From Geomonas oryzae (GTDB taxonomy: Bacteria; Desulfobacterota; Desulfuromonadia; Geobacterales; Geobacteraceae): DNA of 64,000 nt. This document shows positions 46,808 to 55,111 of this stretch, piece after piece. The notes beneath the pieces were generated by a model, which saw nothing but the letters and a program-made list of their open reading frames with translations, did no database searches and was not told where the DNA came from. The translations under genes and the position numbers were made by a program. The stretch spans positions 248,001 through 312,000 of the forward strand of contig NZ_RAHW01000001.1 of assembly GCF_004117875.1 (NCBI RefSeq). Reading direction: 5' to 3'. How positions within the stretch are numbered: position 1 is the stretch's first letter; each line of letters begins with the position of its first letter.

Positions 46808-47713
46808 TTACACGACCAGCCGGTCGTCCTTGTGGCCGCCGTTCAGCTCGAGCGCCACCTGCATGGACTTGATGGCGACCTCGATCTGGCTGTCGTCCGG
46901 CTCGCGGGTGGTCAGGCGCTGCAGGGCAAGCCCCGGCGCGATGATCATCTTCACCAGCGGGTGGTTGTCATGCTTCGCGGTCCACCTGAGTACCTCGTAG
47001 GAAAGCCCGGCGATCATCGGCAGCAGGATGATCCTCGACCCGGCCTTGAAATAAAACGGCCAGAGCTTCGGGATCAGGGAGAACACCACGATGCTCACCA
47101 GCATGACGATGAGAAGAAAACTCGTGCCGCAACGCGGGTGGAGGCAGCTGTACTTGCGCACGTTCTCGACGGTGAGTTCCTCGCCCGCCTCGAAGGTGAA
47201 GATCGATTTGTGCTCGGCGCCGTGGTACTGGAACACCCGCTGGATGTCCTTCATCCTCGATATGCCGACGATGTAGATGAGGAACACGGCCACGCGGATC
47301 ACGCCGTCCACCAGGTTGAAGACGATGTTCGAGTCGCCGATGACCGGAACAAGCAGCTTGGTGAGGTAGAGCGGAAGGATGAAGAAAAGCAGGATGCCGA
47401 AGCCGAAGGCAGCACCCATGGTGCCGGCGATGGCCCAGTTGTTGATCTCTTCCTTCTCTTCGCCCTCGGCAAGCGCCTCGTTCGCGGAGAAGTTGAGCGC
47501 CTTGATGCCGGTGGCGAGCGAGGAGAAGAGCGCCACCGCACCGCGCACGATCGGGAGCTTGGTGATCGGGAACCGCTCGGAGAGGGGGATCACCGTCTCG
47601 CTCTTGACCGAGATGTCGCCGTCAGGGCGCCGTACCGCAATGGCCAGCGAGCGCGGAGCCCGCATCATGACACCTTCCAGAACCGCCTGTCCGCCAATGT
47701 TGATCTTTGACAC
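46808..47713 (-). CDS. DUF1385 family membrane protein
   Basis: A 301-aa membrane protein. The start INIGGQAVLEGVMMRAPRSL and the central EYHGAEHKSIFTFEAG-like segment (here FQYHGAEHKSIFTFEAGEEL) with YSCLHPRCGTSFLLIVML are diagnostic of DUF1385; four or more hydrophobic helices follow. The conserved His, Glu and Cys residues suggest a metal site, but no function is established. It lies between thyX and prfA, a neighbourhood commonly seen for this family. Confidence 0.9.
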   Translation of the reverse strand: MSKINIGGQAVLEGVMMRAPRSLAIAVRRPDGDISVKSETVIPLSERFPITKLPIVRGAVALFSSLATGIKALNFSANEALAEGEEKEEINNWAIAGTMGAAFGFGILLFFILPLYLTKLLVPVIGDSNIVFNLVDGVIRVAVFLIYIVGISRMKDIQRVFQYHGAEHKSIFTFEAGEELTVENVRKYSCLHPRCGTSFLLIVMLVSIVVFSLIPKLWPFYFKAGSRIILLPMIAGLSYEVLRWTAKHDNHPLVKMIIAPGLALQRLTTREPDDSQIEVAIKSMQVALELNGGHKDDRLVV

Positions 47714-47744
47714 GTGTTACCTCGTGTGTTGAAACGAAGGAAAA

Positions 47745-48434
47745 CTACATTTCCCGGAAAAACTCTCTGACTTGTGCCATCTTGCCGCAGCACATGGCGC
47801 CTTCGGGGCAGGGGCCGCCGAGGCAGCCGGGACCGGCCTTCTCGAAGACGGTCGGCGCCACCGGCTTCACCAGCCGGAGCATCTCGATCGCCATGGCGCG
47901 GATCTCCCACTGGGCCCGCTCGCAGCAGCGCACCGCGAAGAAGTGCAAAAGCTCCCTGGCGTTCATGGTGATGATGATCTTGGTCTCGGTCGCGTTCGGG
48001 AGCAGGTAACGCGCATCCTCCGCCGGAACGCCCGCCTCAACCAGCGCGGCATAGGCGGCATGCACCGCCGCCACCTGCGCTTCGAAAAGCTTCAGGTGCT
48101 CGGGGTTGCCGGCGATGGAATCGGGGGTCACGACCGCGAAACGTTCCTTGTGGGAAACGTAGCGCTGGGACTGCTGGGAAAAGGAGGCTACCCGGTGCCG
48201 CACCAGCTGATGGCTGGTGACGCGCGAGATCCCGTCCACGCCGAAGGTGAACGAGGCGTGCTCCAGCACCGACTGGTGCCCAAGCGACATGATCTTGTCC
48301 AGGAATTTTTTTACGTCAGCGCCGGAAAGCTTCTCCTTGAGCGCCTCGATATCTGCCGACGAATAGCAGAGCCGGGCCGCCAAGGCGATGGTCAACTCGG
48401 GCTCGGGGGTGTGTTGCAGAAGGGCAACCTTCAT
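47745..48434 (-). CDS. thyX: FAD-dependent thymidylate synthase ThyX
   Basis: A 229-aa flavoenzyme that makes dTMP from dUMP with FADH2 and methylene-tetrahydrofolate. The signature RHRxxSxxxxSxRY is present as RHRVASFSQQSQRY, followed by LPNATETKIIITMNAREL and RCCERAQWEIRAMA. A C-terminal Cys-rich tail (PGCLGGPCPEGAMCCG) extends the core; similar tails occur in ThyX of several anaerobes and could bind metal (inference). It implies that ThyA may be absent. A hairpin terminator separates it from rpmE. Confidence 0.96.
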   Translation of the reverse strand: MKVALLQHTPEPELTIALAARLCYSSADIEALKEKLSGADVKKFLDKIMSLGHQSVLEHASFTFGVDGISRVTSHQLVRHRVASFSQQSQRYVSHKERFAVVTPDSIAGNPEHLKLFEAQVAAVHAAYAALVEAGVPAEDARYLLPNATETKIIITMNARELLHFFAVRCCERAQWEIRAMAIEMLRLVKPVAPTVFEKAGPGCLGGPCPEGAMCCGKMAQVREFFREM

Positions 48435-48481
48435 GAAGATCCTTCAAAAGACAACAGGTTGTGCAATCAGGTCATAGAAAA

Positions 48482-48518
48482 CGAAACAAGGGGATTTCGC
48501 CATGTGACAAAATCCCCT
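48482..48518 (-). terminator. Intrinsic terminator of rpmE
   Basis: On the minus strand AGGGGATTT-N12-AAATCCCC followed by TTGTTTCGTTTTC, just after the rpmE stop and ahead of thyX. Confidence 0.8.
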
Positions 48519-48546
48519 CCGAACGGATTCGCAAACGCGAAAGCAT

Positions 48547-48750
48547 CTACTTTTCCAGGTTGTATCTCTTGCGGAAGCGCTCGACGCGGCCGGCGGTGTC
48601 GATCAGCTTCTGCTTGCCGGTGTAGAACGGATGGCACTGCGAGCAGATCTCGGTGCTGATCTCAGCCTTGGTGGAACGGGTCTGGAACTCGTTACCGCAC
48701 AGGCACTTTACGGTAATTTCTTCGTACTTGGGGTGGATCCCTTCTTTCAT
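48547..48750 (-). CDS. rpmE: 50S ribosomal protein L31 (zinc-binding type)
   Basis: A 67-aa L31 starting [20 protein letters not shown] and containing the second pair [20 protein letters not shown]. The four Cys/His ligands mark the zinc-bound form, which many bacteria replace with a Cys-free paralogue under zinc starvation. It follows rho on the same strand with its own terminator. Confidence 0.98.
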   Translation of the reverse strand: MKEGIHPKYEEITVKCLCGNEFQTRSTKAEISTEICSQCHPFYTGKQKLIDTAGRVERFRKRYNLEK

Positions 48751-48851
48751 TATCTTCCTCCTCGCGGGGTCGCACCCCGTTATCTAGCTTGATAGGTAAT
48801 GCCGGAAAGTAGCCATAAATAGCACCTCCCCCGCAAAATTTCAACAGTTTT

Positions 48852-50099
48852 TTACTTGCTCATGGAATCGAGGAAGTCCTGGTTGGTCTTGGTCCCCTGA
48901 AGCTTGGAGATCAGGAACTCCATGGAATCGACCACGTTCATCGGGTGCAGCACCTTTCTGAGGATCCAGATGCGGTTAAGAGAGGCCTGCGGGATGAGGA
49001 GTTCCTCCTTCCTGGTGCCCGACTTGTTGATGTCGATGGCGGGGAAGGTCCTCTTCTCGACGAGCTTCCTGTCGAGGTGGAGTTCCATGTTGCCGGTGCC
49101 CTTGAACTCCTCGAAGATGACCTCGTCCATCTTGGAGCCGGTATCGACCAGGGCGGTGGCGATGATGGTGAGCGATCCGCCTTCCTCGATGTTGCGGGCG
49201 GCACCGAAGAAGCGCTTCGGCTTGTGCAGTGCGTTGGAATCGACACCGCCGGAGAGGATCTTGCCGGACGGCGGGATCACGGTGTTGTAGGCGCGTGCCA
49301 GACGGGTGATGGAGTCGAGCAGGATGACGACGTCGCGCTTGTGCTCGACGAGGCGCTTCGCCTTCTCGATGACCATCTCGGCCACCTGGATGTGACGGGA
49401 GGCCGGCTCGTCGAAGGTGGAGGAGATGACCTCGCCCTTAACGGAGCGCTGCATGTCGGTAACCTCTTCCGGGCGCTCGTCGATCAGGAGAACGATCAGG
49501 AACACCTCGGGGTGGTTCAGCGCGATCGAGTTGGCTATGTTCTGGATGAGCATCGTCTTGCCGGTGCGCGGCGGAGCGACGATGAGCCCCCTCTGCCCCT
49601 TGCCGATCGGCGCGACCAGTTCCATGACGCGGCTCGACATGTTGTCCGGGGTGGTCTCGAGGATGAGCTTCTCTTCCGGGTAGAGCGGGGTCAGGTTGTC
49701 GAAGAGGATCTTGTCGCGGGCGACCTCGGGAGACTCGTGGTTGACGGTCTCGACCTTGAGGAGCGCGAAGTAGCGCTCGCCTTCCTTGGGCGGCCTGATC
49801 TGGCCGGCAACGGTGTCGCCGGTATGCAGGTTGAAGCGGCGGATCTGGGACGGCGAAACGTAGATGTCGTCCGGACCCGGCAGGTAGTTGTAATCCGGCG
49901 CCCTCAGGAAGCCGAACCCGTCAGGCAGGGTCTCGAGGACCCCCTCGCCGAAGATCATGCCGTTCTTCTCGGTCTGGGCGTTGAGGATGGCGAAGATCAG
50001 GTCCTGTTTCCTGAGACTGGACGCCCCCTCGATGTTCAACGCCTTGGCAATGGCCGTGAGATCGTTGATTTTCTTTTCTTTAAGTTCCTGTAGGTTCAT
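48852..50099 (-). CDS. rho: Transcription termination factor Rho
   Basis: A 415-aa hexameric RNA helicase. The N-terminal Rho_N helices ([20 protein letters not shown]) and the RNA-binding cold-shock-like domain ([20 protein letters not shown]) precede the ATPase with Walker [21 protein letters not shown] and [16 protein letters not shown]; the R loop [13 protein letters not shown] and [20 protein letters not shown] are intact. A sigma-70 promoter lies about 240 bases upstream, leaving a long leader, as often seen for Rho autoregulation. Confidence 0.98.
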   Translation of the reverse strand: MNLQELKEKKINDLTAIAKALNIEGASSLRKQDLIFAILNAQTEKNGMIFGEGVLETLPDGFGFLRAPDYNYLPGPDDIYVSPSQIRRFNLHTGDTVAGQIRPPKEGERYFALLKVETVNHESPEVARDKILFDNLTPLYPEEKLILETTPDNMSSRVMELVAPIGKGQRGLIVAPPRTGKTMLIQNIANSIALNHPEVFLIVLLIDERPEEVTDMQRSVKGEVISSTFDEPASRHIQVAEMVIEKAKRLVEHKRDVVILLDSITRLARAYNTVIPPSGKILSGGVDSNALHKPKRFFGAARNIEEGGSLTIIATALVDTGSKMDEVIFEEFKGTGNMELHLDRKLVEKRTFPAIDINKSGTRKEELLIPQASLNRIWILRKVLHPMNVVDSMEFLISKLQGTKTNQDFLDSMSK

Positions 50100-50458
50100 C
50101 TGTTCTCCTGATATGGCGCAAATATAGAGCTAGCGGCGTTTGCCTGAATGGAAAGCACGGGAATGTCGCACCGAAACGGCATGGATGTACATGCGGGGTG
50201 TGCCTGATGAGCGCTAACGTGTAAAGGATCTGTGAATTATTAACCCTGGTTTACTCTAGAGGTGTCGAGTCGGTTCGGAATGAGAAAGCTTGGGGTATAT
50301 AAGGTGTCTGCTAAAGGTCTTATTGAGGATAATGGAAATTTATACCCTTGTCCTCATTACCTTGTCAACTTTATTTTTAGAAGCTTTACGGGGGAAATCA
50401 GACGCACTTGGTATGGAAGAGCAGGGCGTTCTGTGACCGTAACGCGGTCAATTTATTG
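50100..50458 (-). promoter_or_regulatory. AT-rich rho leader region
   Basis: A 359-base gap upstream of rho. It is visibly more AT-rich (about 50250-50460) than its surroundings and contains the rho promoter at 50339-50368. An ORF on the plus strand here has no ribosome site and is not called. The approximately 230-base transcribed leader could mediate Rho autoregulation by premature termination (inference). Confidence 0.5.
50339..50368 (-). promoter_or_regulatory. Sigma-70 promoter of rho
   Basis: Minus strand TTGACA (50363-50368), 18-base spacer, TATAAA (50339-50344). Confidence 0.7.
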
Positions 50459-50881
50459 TCACAGATCCTGACCGGTTGACGCATCTTCCCCGCTTTCCGG
50501 CTCCGTCTCCGCTTCATTTGCAGCAACGGTGCCATATTTCACGGTGCCGCGACGTTTTCTGCGCGCCTTCTGCCGTTTCAGCTTTTCCGCCGCCAGTTCC
50601 TTCTTGGTCTTGCCGCCACCGGCACCTTCCAGCTTCTCCAAAAGCAGGCGCCGGGCCAGGAAGCGGTTCAGCGACTGGCTGCGCGACTCCATGCATTTGA
50701 CCTCGGTGCCGCTCGGGAGATGTTTTATGTACACGCACGAGGAACTCTTGTTCACGTGCTGCCCCCCGCGCCCTGAAGCGTGCACGAAGCGCTCTTCCAG
50801 ATCCTTCTCCGCGACCCCGAGCTGCTCCATCTTTTCCCTGAGCCAGCGGTTTTTCTCCTCGCTCACCGCGAAATCGGCCAT
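50459..50881 (-). CDS. Release-factor-like GGQ domain protein
   Basis: A 140-aa protein with a GGQ peptidyl-hydrolysis domain and no codon-recognition domain: HASGRGGQHVNKSSSCVYIK and PSGTEVKCMESRSQSLNRFL. A basic tail (KKELAAEKLKRQKARRKRRG) then an acidic end follow. This is the layout of ribosome-rescue factors of the ArfB/ICT1/mtRF-R type, which free stalled ribosomes by hydrolysing peptidyl-tRNA. It lacks the typical ArfB C-terminal sequence exactly, so subfamily is open. Transcribed toward rho. Confidence 0.85.
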   Translation of the reverse strand: MADFAVSEEKNRWLREKMEQLGVAEKDLEERFVHASGRGGQHVNKSSSCVYIKHLPSGTEVKCMESRSQSLNRFLARRLLLEKLEGAGGGKTKKELAAEKLKRQKARRKRRGTVKYGTVAANEAETEPESGEDASTGQDL

Positions 50882-50977
50882 CTTGCGTCTCCCCTTTCGA
50901 ATCGCCGGCCATGATAGCGTTGGATATCGAGGAAGTCAAAGATGTGCAGTTGGTAAGCATGCGGAGACGACGACGTC

Positions 50978-51091
50978 CATCCCCTCTCCCCCCGGGAGAG
51001 GGTGGCCGCAGGCCGGGTGAGGGAGACGCCACGGGCCATTAATTGCCTATTGCAACGCCCTCACCCCGCCCCTCTCCCAAGGGGAGAGGGG
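50978..51091. repeat. Double-hairpin dispersed repeat, copy C
   Basis: Left arm CCCTCTCCCCCCGGGAGAGGG plus GTGGCCGCAGGCC and GGGTGAGGG; right arm CCCTCACCCCGCC plus CCTCTCCCAAGGGGAGAGGG. The arms can pair with each other or fold separately. It is the cleanest of the three copies and lies between the GGQ protein and the kinase-like gene. Confidence 0.85.
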
Positions 51092-51133
51092 GAATGGACA
51101 GACCGGGATGTTCTTCGGTGGGTCGGGCGGAGT

Positions 51134-51844
51134 TCAGCGCCCGGATTGGGGCAGCACCACGTCGGCCATCAGGGTGGCGATCTGCGTCGCCGTGAACCGG
51201 TTGTTGTTGAAGATGAGGTGGTAGAGGGTCGGATCGGTGATGTCCCGCCCGAGGAAATCCTTCAGGAAGGCATCGCGCTGGCGCTGCTTGTCCCGGACCT
51301 TGTCCTGGGCCTCGTCCGCGGAAATGCCGCAGCGGGCGGCGACCGACTTCACCTTGAAGCTCATCGGGGCAACGATCCTAAAGTGGTAACAATTGCCGGT
51401 GTCCTGGGTGAGGATCGAGGCACCACGCCCCACCAGGATCACGTTCCCCTCCGTGGCAAGCGCCAGGATCTGGCGGCTGAGCAGGCGGTAATAATCCTTG
51501 TCGCTCTTCCAGCGCGACGAGAAGGTCGAGAGCATGTCGTCGAGGAAGCGGTTCTTGGTTCCCAGGTTCTCCAGGATCTCCTGGTTGAGGTTATGGTCCT
51601 TTGCCACCGCATCGAGCAGGGCGCGATCCATCACCAGCCAGGGCTTGCCGCTTCGGCTCTCCAAAAGCCCTTGCAGCCTTTCCGCCACCGGGTACCCCTC
51701 GCAGCCGAACTCTCGGGTGATGGTCACCGTCGGGTTGCCCCGCTCCACATCCACGAAGCCGTGCTCATGCAGGTTCCTCCGCCCCACCTCCATCAGTCCG
51801 CGCAGCCTCTGCTCGATGGAAGGGATCAAAATGCTCTTGGACAT
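51134..51844 (-). CDS. Cytidylate kinase-like protein
   Basis: A 236-aa protein with the fold of the cytidylate-kinase-like family (PF13189). After a 35-residue extension, the P-loop position reads VTITREFGCEGYPVAERL, where a canonical GxxGxGKS would stand; Lys is missing, as is usual for this subfamily. VGRGASILTQD and the closing segment NNNRFTATQIATLMADVV match the family. No substrate has been established for such members; CMP phosphorylation should not be assumed. It is transcribed alone. Confidence 0.82.
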   Translation of the reverse strand: MSKSILIPSIEQRLRGLMEVGRRNLHEHGFVDVERGNPTVTITREFGCEGYPVAERLQGLLESRSGKPWLVMDRALLDAVAKDHNLNQEILENLGTKNRFLDDMLSTFSSRWKSDKDYYRLLSRQILALATEGNVILVGRGASILTQDTGNCYHFRIVAPMSFKVKSVAARCGISADEAQDKVRDKQRQRDAFLKDFLGRDITDPTLYHLIFNNNRFTATQIATLMADVVLPQSGR

Positions 51845-51992
51845 GGCACCCTCCTGTACAGGTTAATTCCCCGGCCTAACACCTCTAATTAGGCCCCTTT
51901 TTGCGCGACAGTCAACCGCCCGACGCCATTCTTTCGAGCGCATACGCGGGGTTGCCGCTGCGGCGCCGCTTTTTTCCGTTATCATTTCCGAC

Positions 51993-52862
51993 ATGATGCC
52001 CCTATGGTTTCCTCTCACAGTGATCTCCGCTTTCTTCCTCGCCACGAGCGATGCAACGACGAAGCGCGCCCTCGAGGGACGTAACGAATATCTGGTTACC
52101 TGGCTGCGCATCGTCCCGACACTGCCGCTCTTCCTGATGCCGCTCCCCTTCATCCCGGTGCCGGTAATCGGTGACGACTTCTATTTCTGCGTCTTCACCG
52201 CACTGCCGCTGGAGACCATCGCCATCATCCTCTACACGAAGGCGCTCAAACTCTCGCCGCTGTCGCTCACCCTGCCGCTTCTGTCGCTTACGCCGCTGCT
52301 CCTTTTGGTGGTGCCGTTTCTGCTCTTGGGCGAACGGATCTCCCCCATGGGGGGTGCCGGGATCCTCCTCATCGCCCTGGGTGGCTACCTGCTGAAATCG
52401 GGCAAGGGGGAGAGCGGGGTCCTCGCCCCCTTGAAAGCAATCGCGCGGGAAAAGGGGGCCCTGTGCATGCTCGGCGTCGCGGCGATCTACAGCGTCACCT
52501 CGACGCTCGGCAAGCGCGCCATCGCCGCCTCATCTCCCCTTTTCTTCGCCGCGGTCTACCTGCCGCTCCTGGTTCTCGCCGTCACCCCTATCGCCCTTTA
52601 CAAGGCGCGCGGCGAACTCGGGCAGGCCGCGCGCAACGGCACGGTGCGGTCCGCCCTGCTCCCCGGCGTCTGCTACGCGCTGCAGGCCCTCACCCACGTC
52701 TACGCGGTCAACCTGACCAACGTCGCCTACATGATCGCGGTGAAGCGCCTGAGCCTTCTCTTCGGCGTTCTGTACGGCCATTACCTGTTCAAGGAACGCG
52801 GCGGCATCGTCCCGACCCTCATCATGCTGGCGGGCGTCTTCCTCATCGTGCTCGGCGGATGA
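51993..52862 (+). CDS. EamA-family (DMT superfamily) transporter
   Basis: A 289-aa inner-membrane protein with about ten helices in two EamA repeats (about 1-135 and 150-289). The start LWFPLTVISAFFLATSDATT with a conserved polar end and LTPLLLLVVPFLLLGERISP in repeat one and FGVLYGHYLFKERGGIVPTL in repeat two (the E-R motif) support the assignment. DMT exporters move amino acids, sugars or nucleotides; substrate is not visible. Divergent from the kinase-like gene. Confidence 0.88.
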   Translation: MMPLWFPLTVISAFFLATSDATTKRALEGRNEYLVTWLRIVPTLPLFLMPLPFIPVPVIGDDFYFCVFTALPLETIAIILYTKALKLSPLSLTLPLLSLTPLLLLVVPFLLLGERISPMGGAGILLIALGGYLLKSGKGESGVLAPLKAIAREKGALCMLGVAAIYSVTSTLGKRAIAASSPLFFAAVYLPLLVLAVTPIALYKARGELGQAARNGTVRSALLPGVCYALQALTHVYAVNLTNVAYMIAVKRLSLLFGVLYGHYLFKERGGIVPTLIMLAGVFLIVLGG

Positions 52863-53059
52863 TCGGTCGCCCGCAACAGCACCGCCGCGAGCCGTCGGGA
52901 AATTGACAAAACCGCGGCAAGAAACCTTTTCAAAATGTTGACGGATATGTCATCGGCGCCCACCGGTCTTACATGCCTGCCTTCCGTCCGGCGCGGGAAG
53001 CCGCGCTCAGCCTTTACCGCCCCGAGTCTTATAGCCCAGCCGCCGGGCGCTCCCGCCTC

Positions 53060-53075
53060 TGGCATGGCAGTTGCT
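53060..53075 (+). promoter_or_regulatory. Sigma-54 promoter upstream of the GT2-TPR gene
   Basis: TGGCATG-GCAG-TTGCT matches the consensus TGGCACG-N4-TTGCW with one mismatch (C to T). The GG and GC pairs are at the exact -24/-12 spacing. The start codon is 87 bases downstream. The rest of the 52863-53161 gap has no gene. Confidence 0.75.
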
Positions 53076-53161
53076 TTCGATCATCCTGATCAGCCCCGCC
53101 CGCACCTTGCCTTAGACCCGCGGCGGGCACGCTGTCGACCAAACCGTAAATGGAGATACTC

Positions 53162-54958
53162 ATGAGCCAGCTAGTTACCCGCCCAAACGGCGGCCCGGTC
53201 GCCGTGGTTGATAACGGCACGCTCGTTTCAGCCATCGTCGTCACCCGCAACCGCGAATCCCACCTCAGGGAGTGCCTTAGTGGCCTTATGGAGCAGAGCA
53301 TCGCCGACAGGATGGAGGTCATCCTGGTGGACCAAGGCTCCGACGAATGCGAATGGGCCGTGGCGGCCGACCTGCAAAGGCGGTACGGAAAGCTCGTCAT
53401 GCTCAAGGTCCCCGCCGCATCCGCGGTCAAAGCAGTGAACATGGCGCTCAAGATTGCGTCGGGCAAGTACCTCACCATCCTCGACGCCACCGACCGCATG
53501 AGGCGCGACGCCTACGAGCAGTTGGCCGCGACGCTGGAAACCAACCCCACCGCGATGCTGGCCTACGGCGATACCTGCTTTACCGCCATCCCCCACGAAA
53601 ACTTCGCAAACCATACAAGCTACGGCAAGGTGATCTGGCCCGACTACACGGTGCAGCAGCTCTCCCAGCTCTCCGAGGTGGCACCGCACCCGCTTTGGCG
53701 CAGGGAGCTGCACGACAGCATCGGGTTCCTGCCGGAAGGTTACCCGAACCACGGCATACGCGAGTTCCTACTGAAGACGGTGGAGCGCTTCCGCATCCAG
53801 CACATTGAAGAATTCACCGGGCTCAAGCTGATTGTTGCAAGTGGCCAGGCCGTCCAGTCCGAGCCCCGTGCGACCGCGATGCCGGTACAGGAGCAGTTTT
53901 CCTCGCAGCCGCTGCATAGCTTCGAGCAAGCCGCCCCGGCGCAGGCAGCACAACCTGCCCCGGCCCCGCTCGGCCCGGACGAGGCGTACGCGAACCTGAA
54001 ACCCGTTCTTTCCGGTGGTGACATGGAAAAGGCGGAAAGGGTGCTCAAGGAGCACCTGCTGCGCTACCCGAACCACGCGGTTGCGCACAACGATCTGGCC
54101 GCAGTGAGCTACCAACTCGGCAATTGCGAGCAGGCTCTCAAGCACTACCGCGAGGCGGTCCGCCTGCAGCCGGACGAGGATGTCTACCTGAAGAATTTGG
54201 CCGATCTCCTCTACGTCGAGACGGACGGGACCGAAGAAGCGATCTCCATCTACCTGAAGCTCCACGAGAAGTCCCCGCGCGACGTGGAGACCCTGCTGAA
54301 CCTGGGCCTCATCTGCGAGGGGGTTGGGCAGCCGGCCGAGGCGGAATCGTTCCTTCAGAGGGTGCTCGAGATCGAGCCCTGGAACCAAGCGGCACGCGAG
54401 CGCTTGAAAGCGCTCAGGGAGGCCACGGCCGCACCGGCACAAGCAAGCGCTACGGCAGCGGCACCCGCCCCGGCATGCGAGGATGACGAGATGACTGCGG
54501 AGGAGCTCTACGAGGTCTCGCAGCAGATGGTGCAAAGCGGCGACCGCTCAGGTGCTGAGACGAACCTGCGCAAACTCATCGAGTTCTACCCGGATTTCGC
54601 CCCTGCGCATAACGATCTGGCTGTCCTAGCCTACGAGCATGGGGACAATGAGACCGCCAGAATCCACTACGAGAAGGCAGCGCAACTGAAACCGGGCAAC
54701 AGCACCTTCCGGAAGAACCTGGCCGACTTCTACTTCGTGGAGGGGTACGACCTGGACGGCGCCATCAACATCTACCTGGAAGAGCTCCGGAAGGAACCGA
54801 AGAACATCGAGACGCTGATGGGTCTGGGTAAGATCTGCACCGTTTTGGACCGCCCTGCGGAGGCGGAAAGCTTCTATGGCAAGGTGATCAACCTGGAGCC
54901 CTGGAACCGCGAAGCCCGCGAAAGCCTGAACTCGCTAAAGCAGGCGGTGAACGGGTAG
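53162..54958 (+). CDS. GT2 glycosyltransferase fused to two TPR blocks
   Basis: A 598-aa protein. Residues about 20-230 are a GT-A fold family-2 glycosyltransferase: SAIVVTRNRESHLRECLSGL, VILVDQGSDE, LTILDATDRMRRDAY where a DxD would stand, and PHPLWRRELHDSIGFL near the acceptor site. Two Ala/Pro-rich linkers follow, and each precedes a block of about 145 residues containing four or so TPRs (about 275-425 and 445-598). The blocks are duplicated: PAEAESFLQRVLEIEPWN and PAEAESFYGKVINLEPWN. No signal peptide, so it is cytoplasmic. GGAG lies six bases ahead of this ATG. Confidence 0.88.
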   Translation: MSQLVTRPNGGPVAVVDNGTLVSAIVVTRNRESHLRECLSGLMEQSIADRMEVILVDQGSDECEWAVAADLQRRYGKLVMLKVPAASAVKAVNMALKIASGKYLTILDATDRMRRDAYEQLAATLETNPTAMLAYGDTCFTAIPHENFANHTSYGKVIWPDYTVQQLSQLSEVAPHPLWRRELHDSIGFLPEGYPNHGIREFLLKTVERFRIQHIEEFTGLKLIVASGQAVQSEPRATAMPVQEQFSSQPLHSFEQAAPAQAAQPAPAPLGPDEAYANLKPVLSGGDMEKAERVLKEHLLRYPNHAVAHNDLAAVSYQLGNCEQALKHYREAVRLQPDEDVYLKNLADLLYVETDGTEEAISIYLKLHEKSPRDVETLLNLGLICEGVGQPAEAESFLQRVLEIEPWNQAARERLKALREATAAPAQASATAAAPAPACEDDEMTAEELYEVSQQMVQSGDRSGAETNLRKLIEFYPDFAPAHNDLAVLAYEHGDNETARIHYEKAAQLKPGNSTFRKNLADFYFVEGYDLDGAINIYLEELRKEPKNIETLMGLGKICTVLDRPAEAESFYGKVINLEPWNREARESLNSLKQAVNG

Positions 54959-54974
54959 AACCGAGAGGACGTTC

Positions 54975-54994
54975 AACGTTCAGCATTGAACGTT
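54975..54994. repeat. Small inverted repeat AACGTTCA/TGAACGTT
   Basis: An 8-bp stem with GCAT loop, 17 bases past the stop codon and preceded by a further GACGTTC. Similar in base pattern to the heptamer hairpin at 46.7 kb. Confidence 0.45.
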
Positions 54995-55014
54995 TACAAC
55001 CAACACCGTGGCAG

Positions 55015-55049
55015 GCCCCGTCTTACTGGGGACGGGGCAAGTTTTTATT
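55015..55049 (+). terminator. Intrinsic terminator after the GT2-TPR gene
   Basis: GCCCCGTC-N8-GACGGGGC followed by AAGTTTTTATT, a GC stem with a T-run on the plus strand. Confidence 0.85.
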
Positions 55050-55111
55050 AAAGTTTCGCCCGGCTTGCGCCGATACGTACAGCGGCTGACAAGCCCAAGG
55101 CGGAGGACGTT

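Noticed and set aside
50262..50471. 69-aa ORF in the AT-rich region before rho
   Set aside because: No ribosome site, overlaps the inferred rho promoter, no recognisable sequence.
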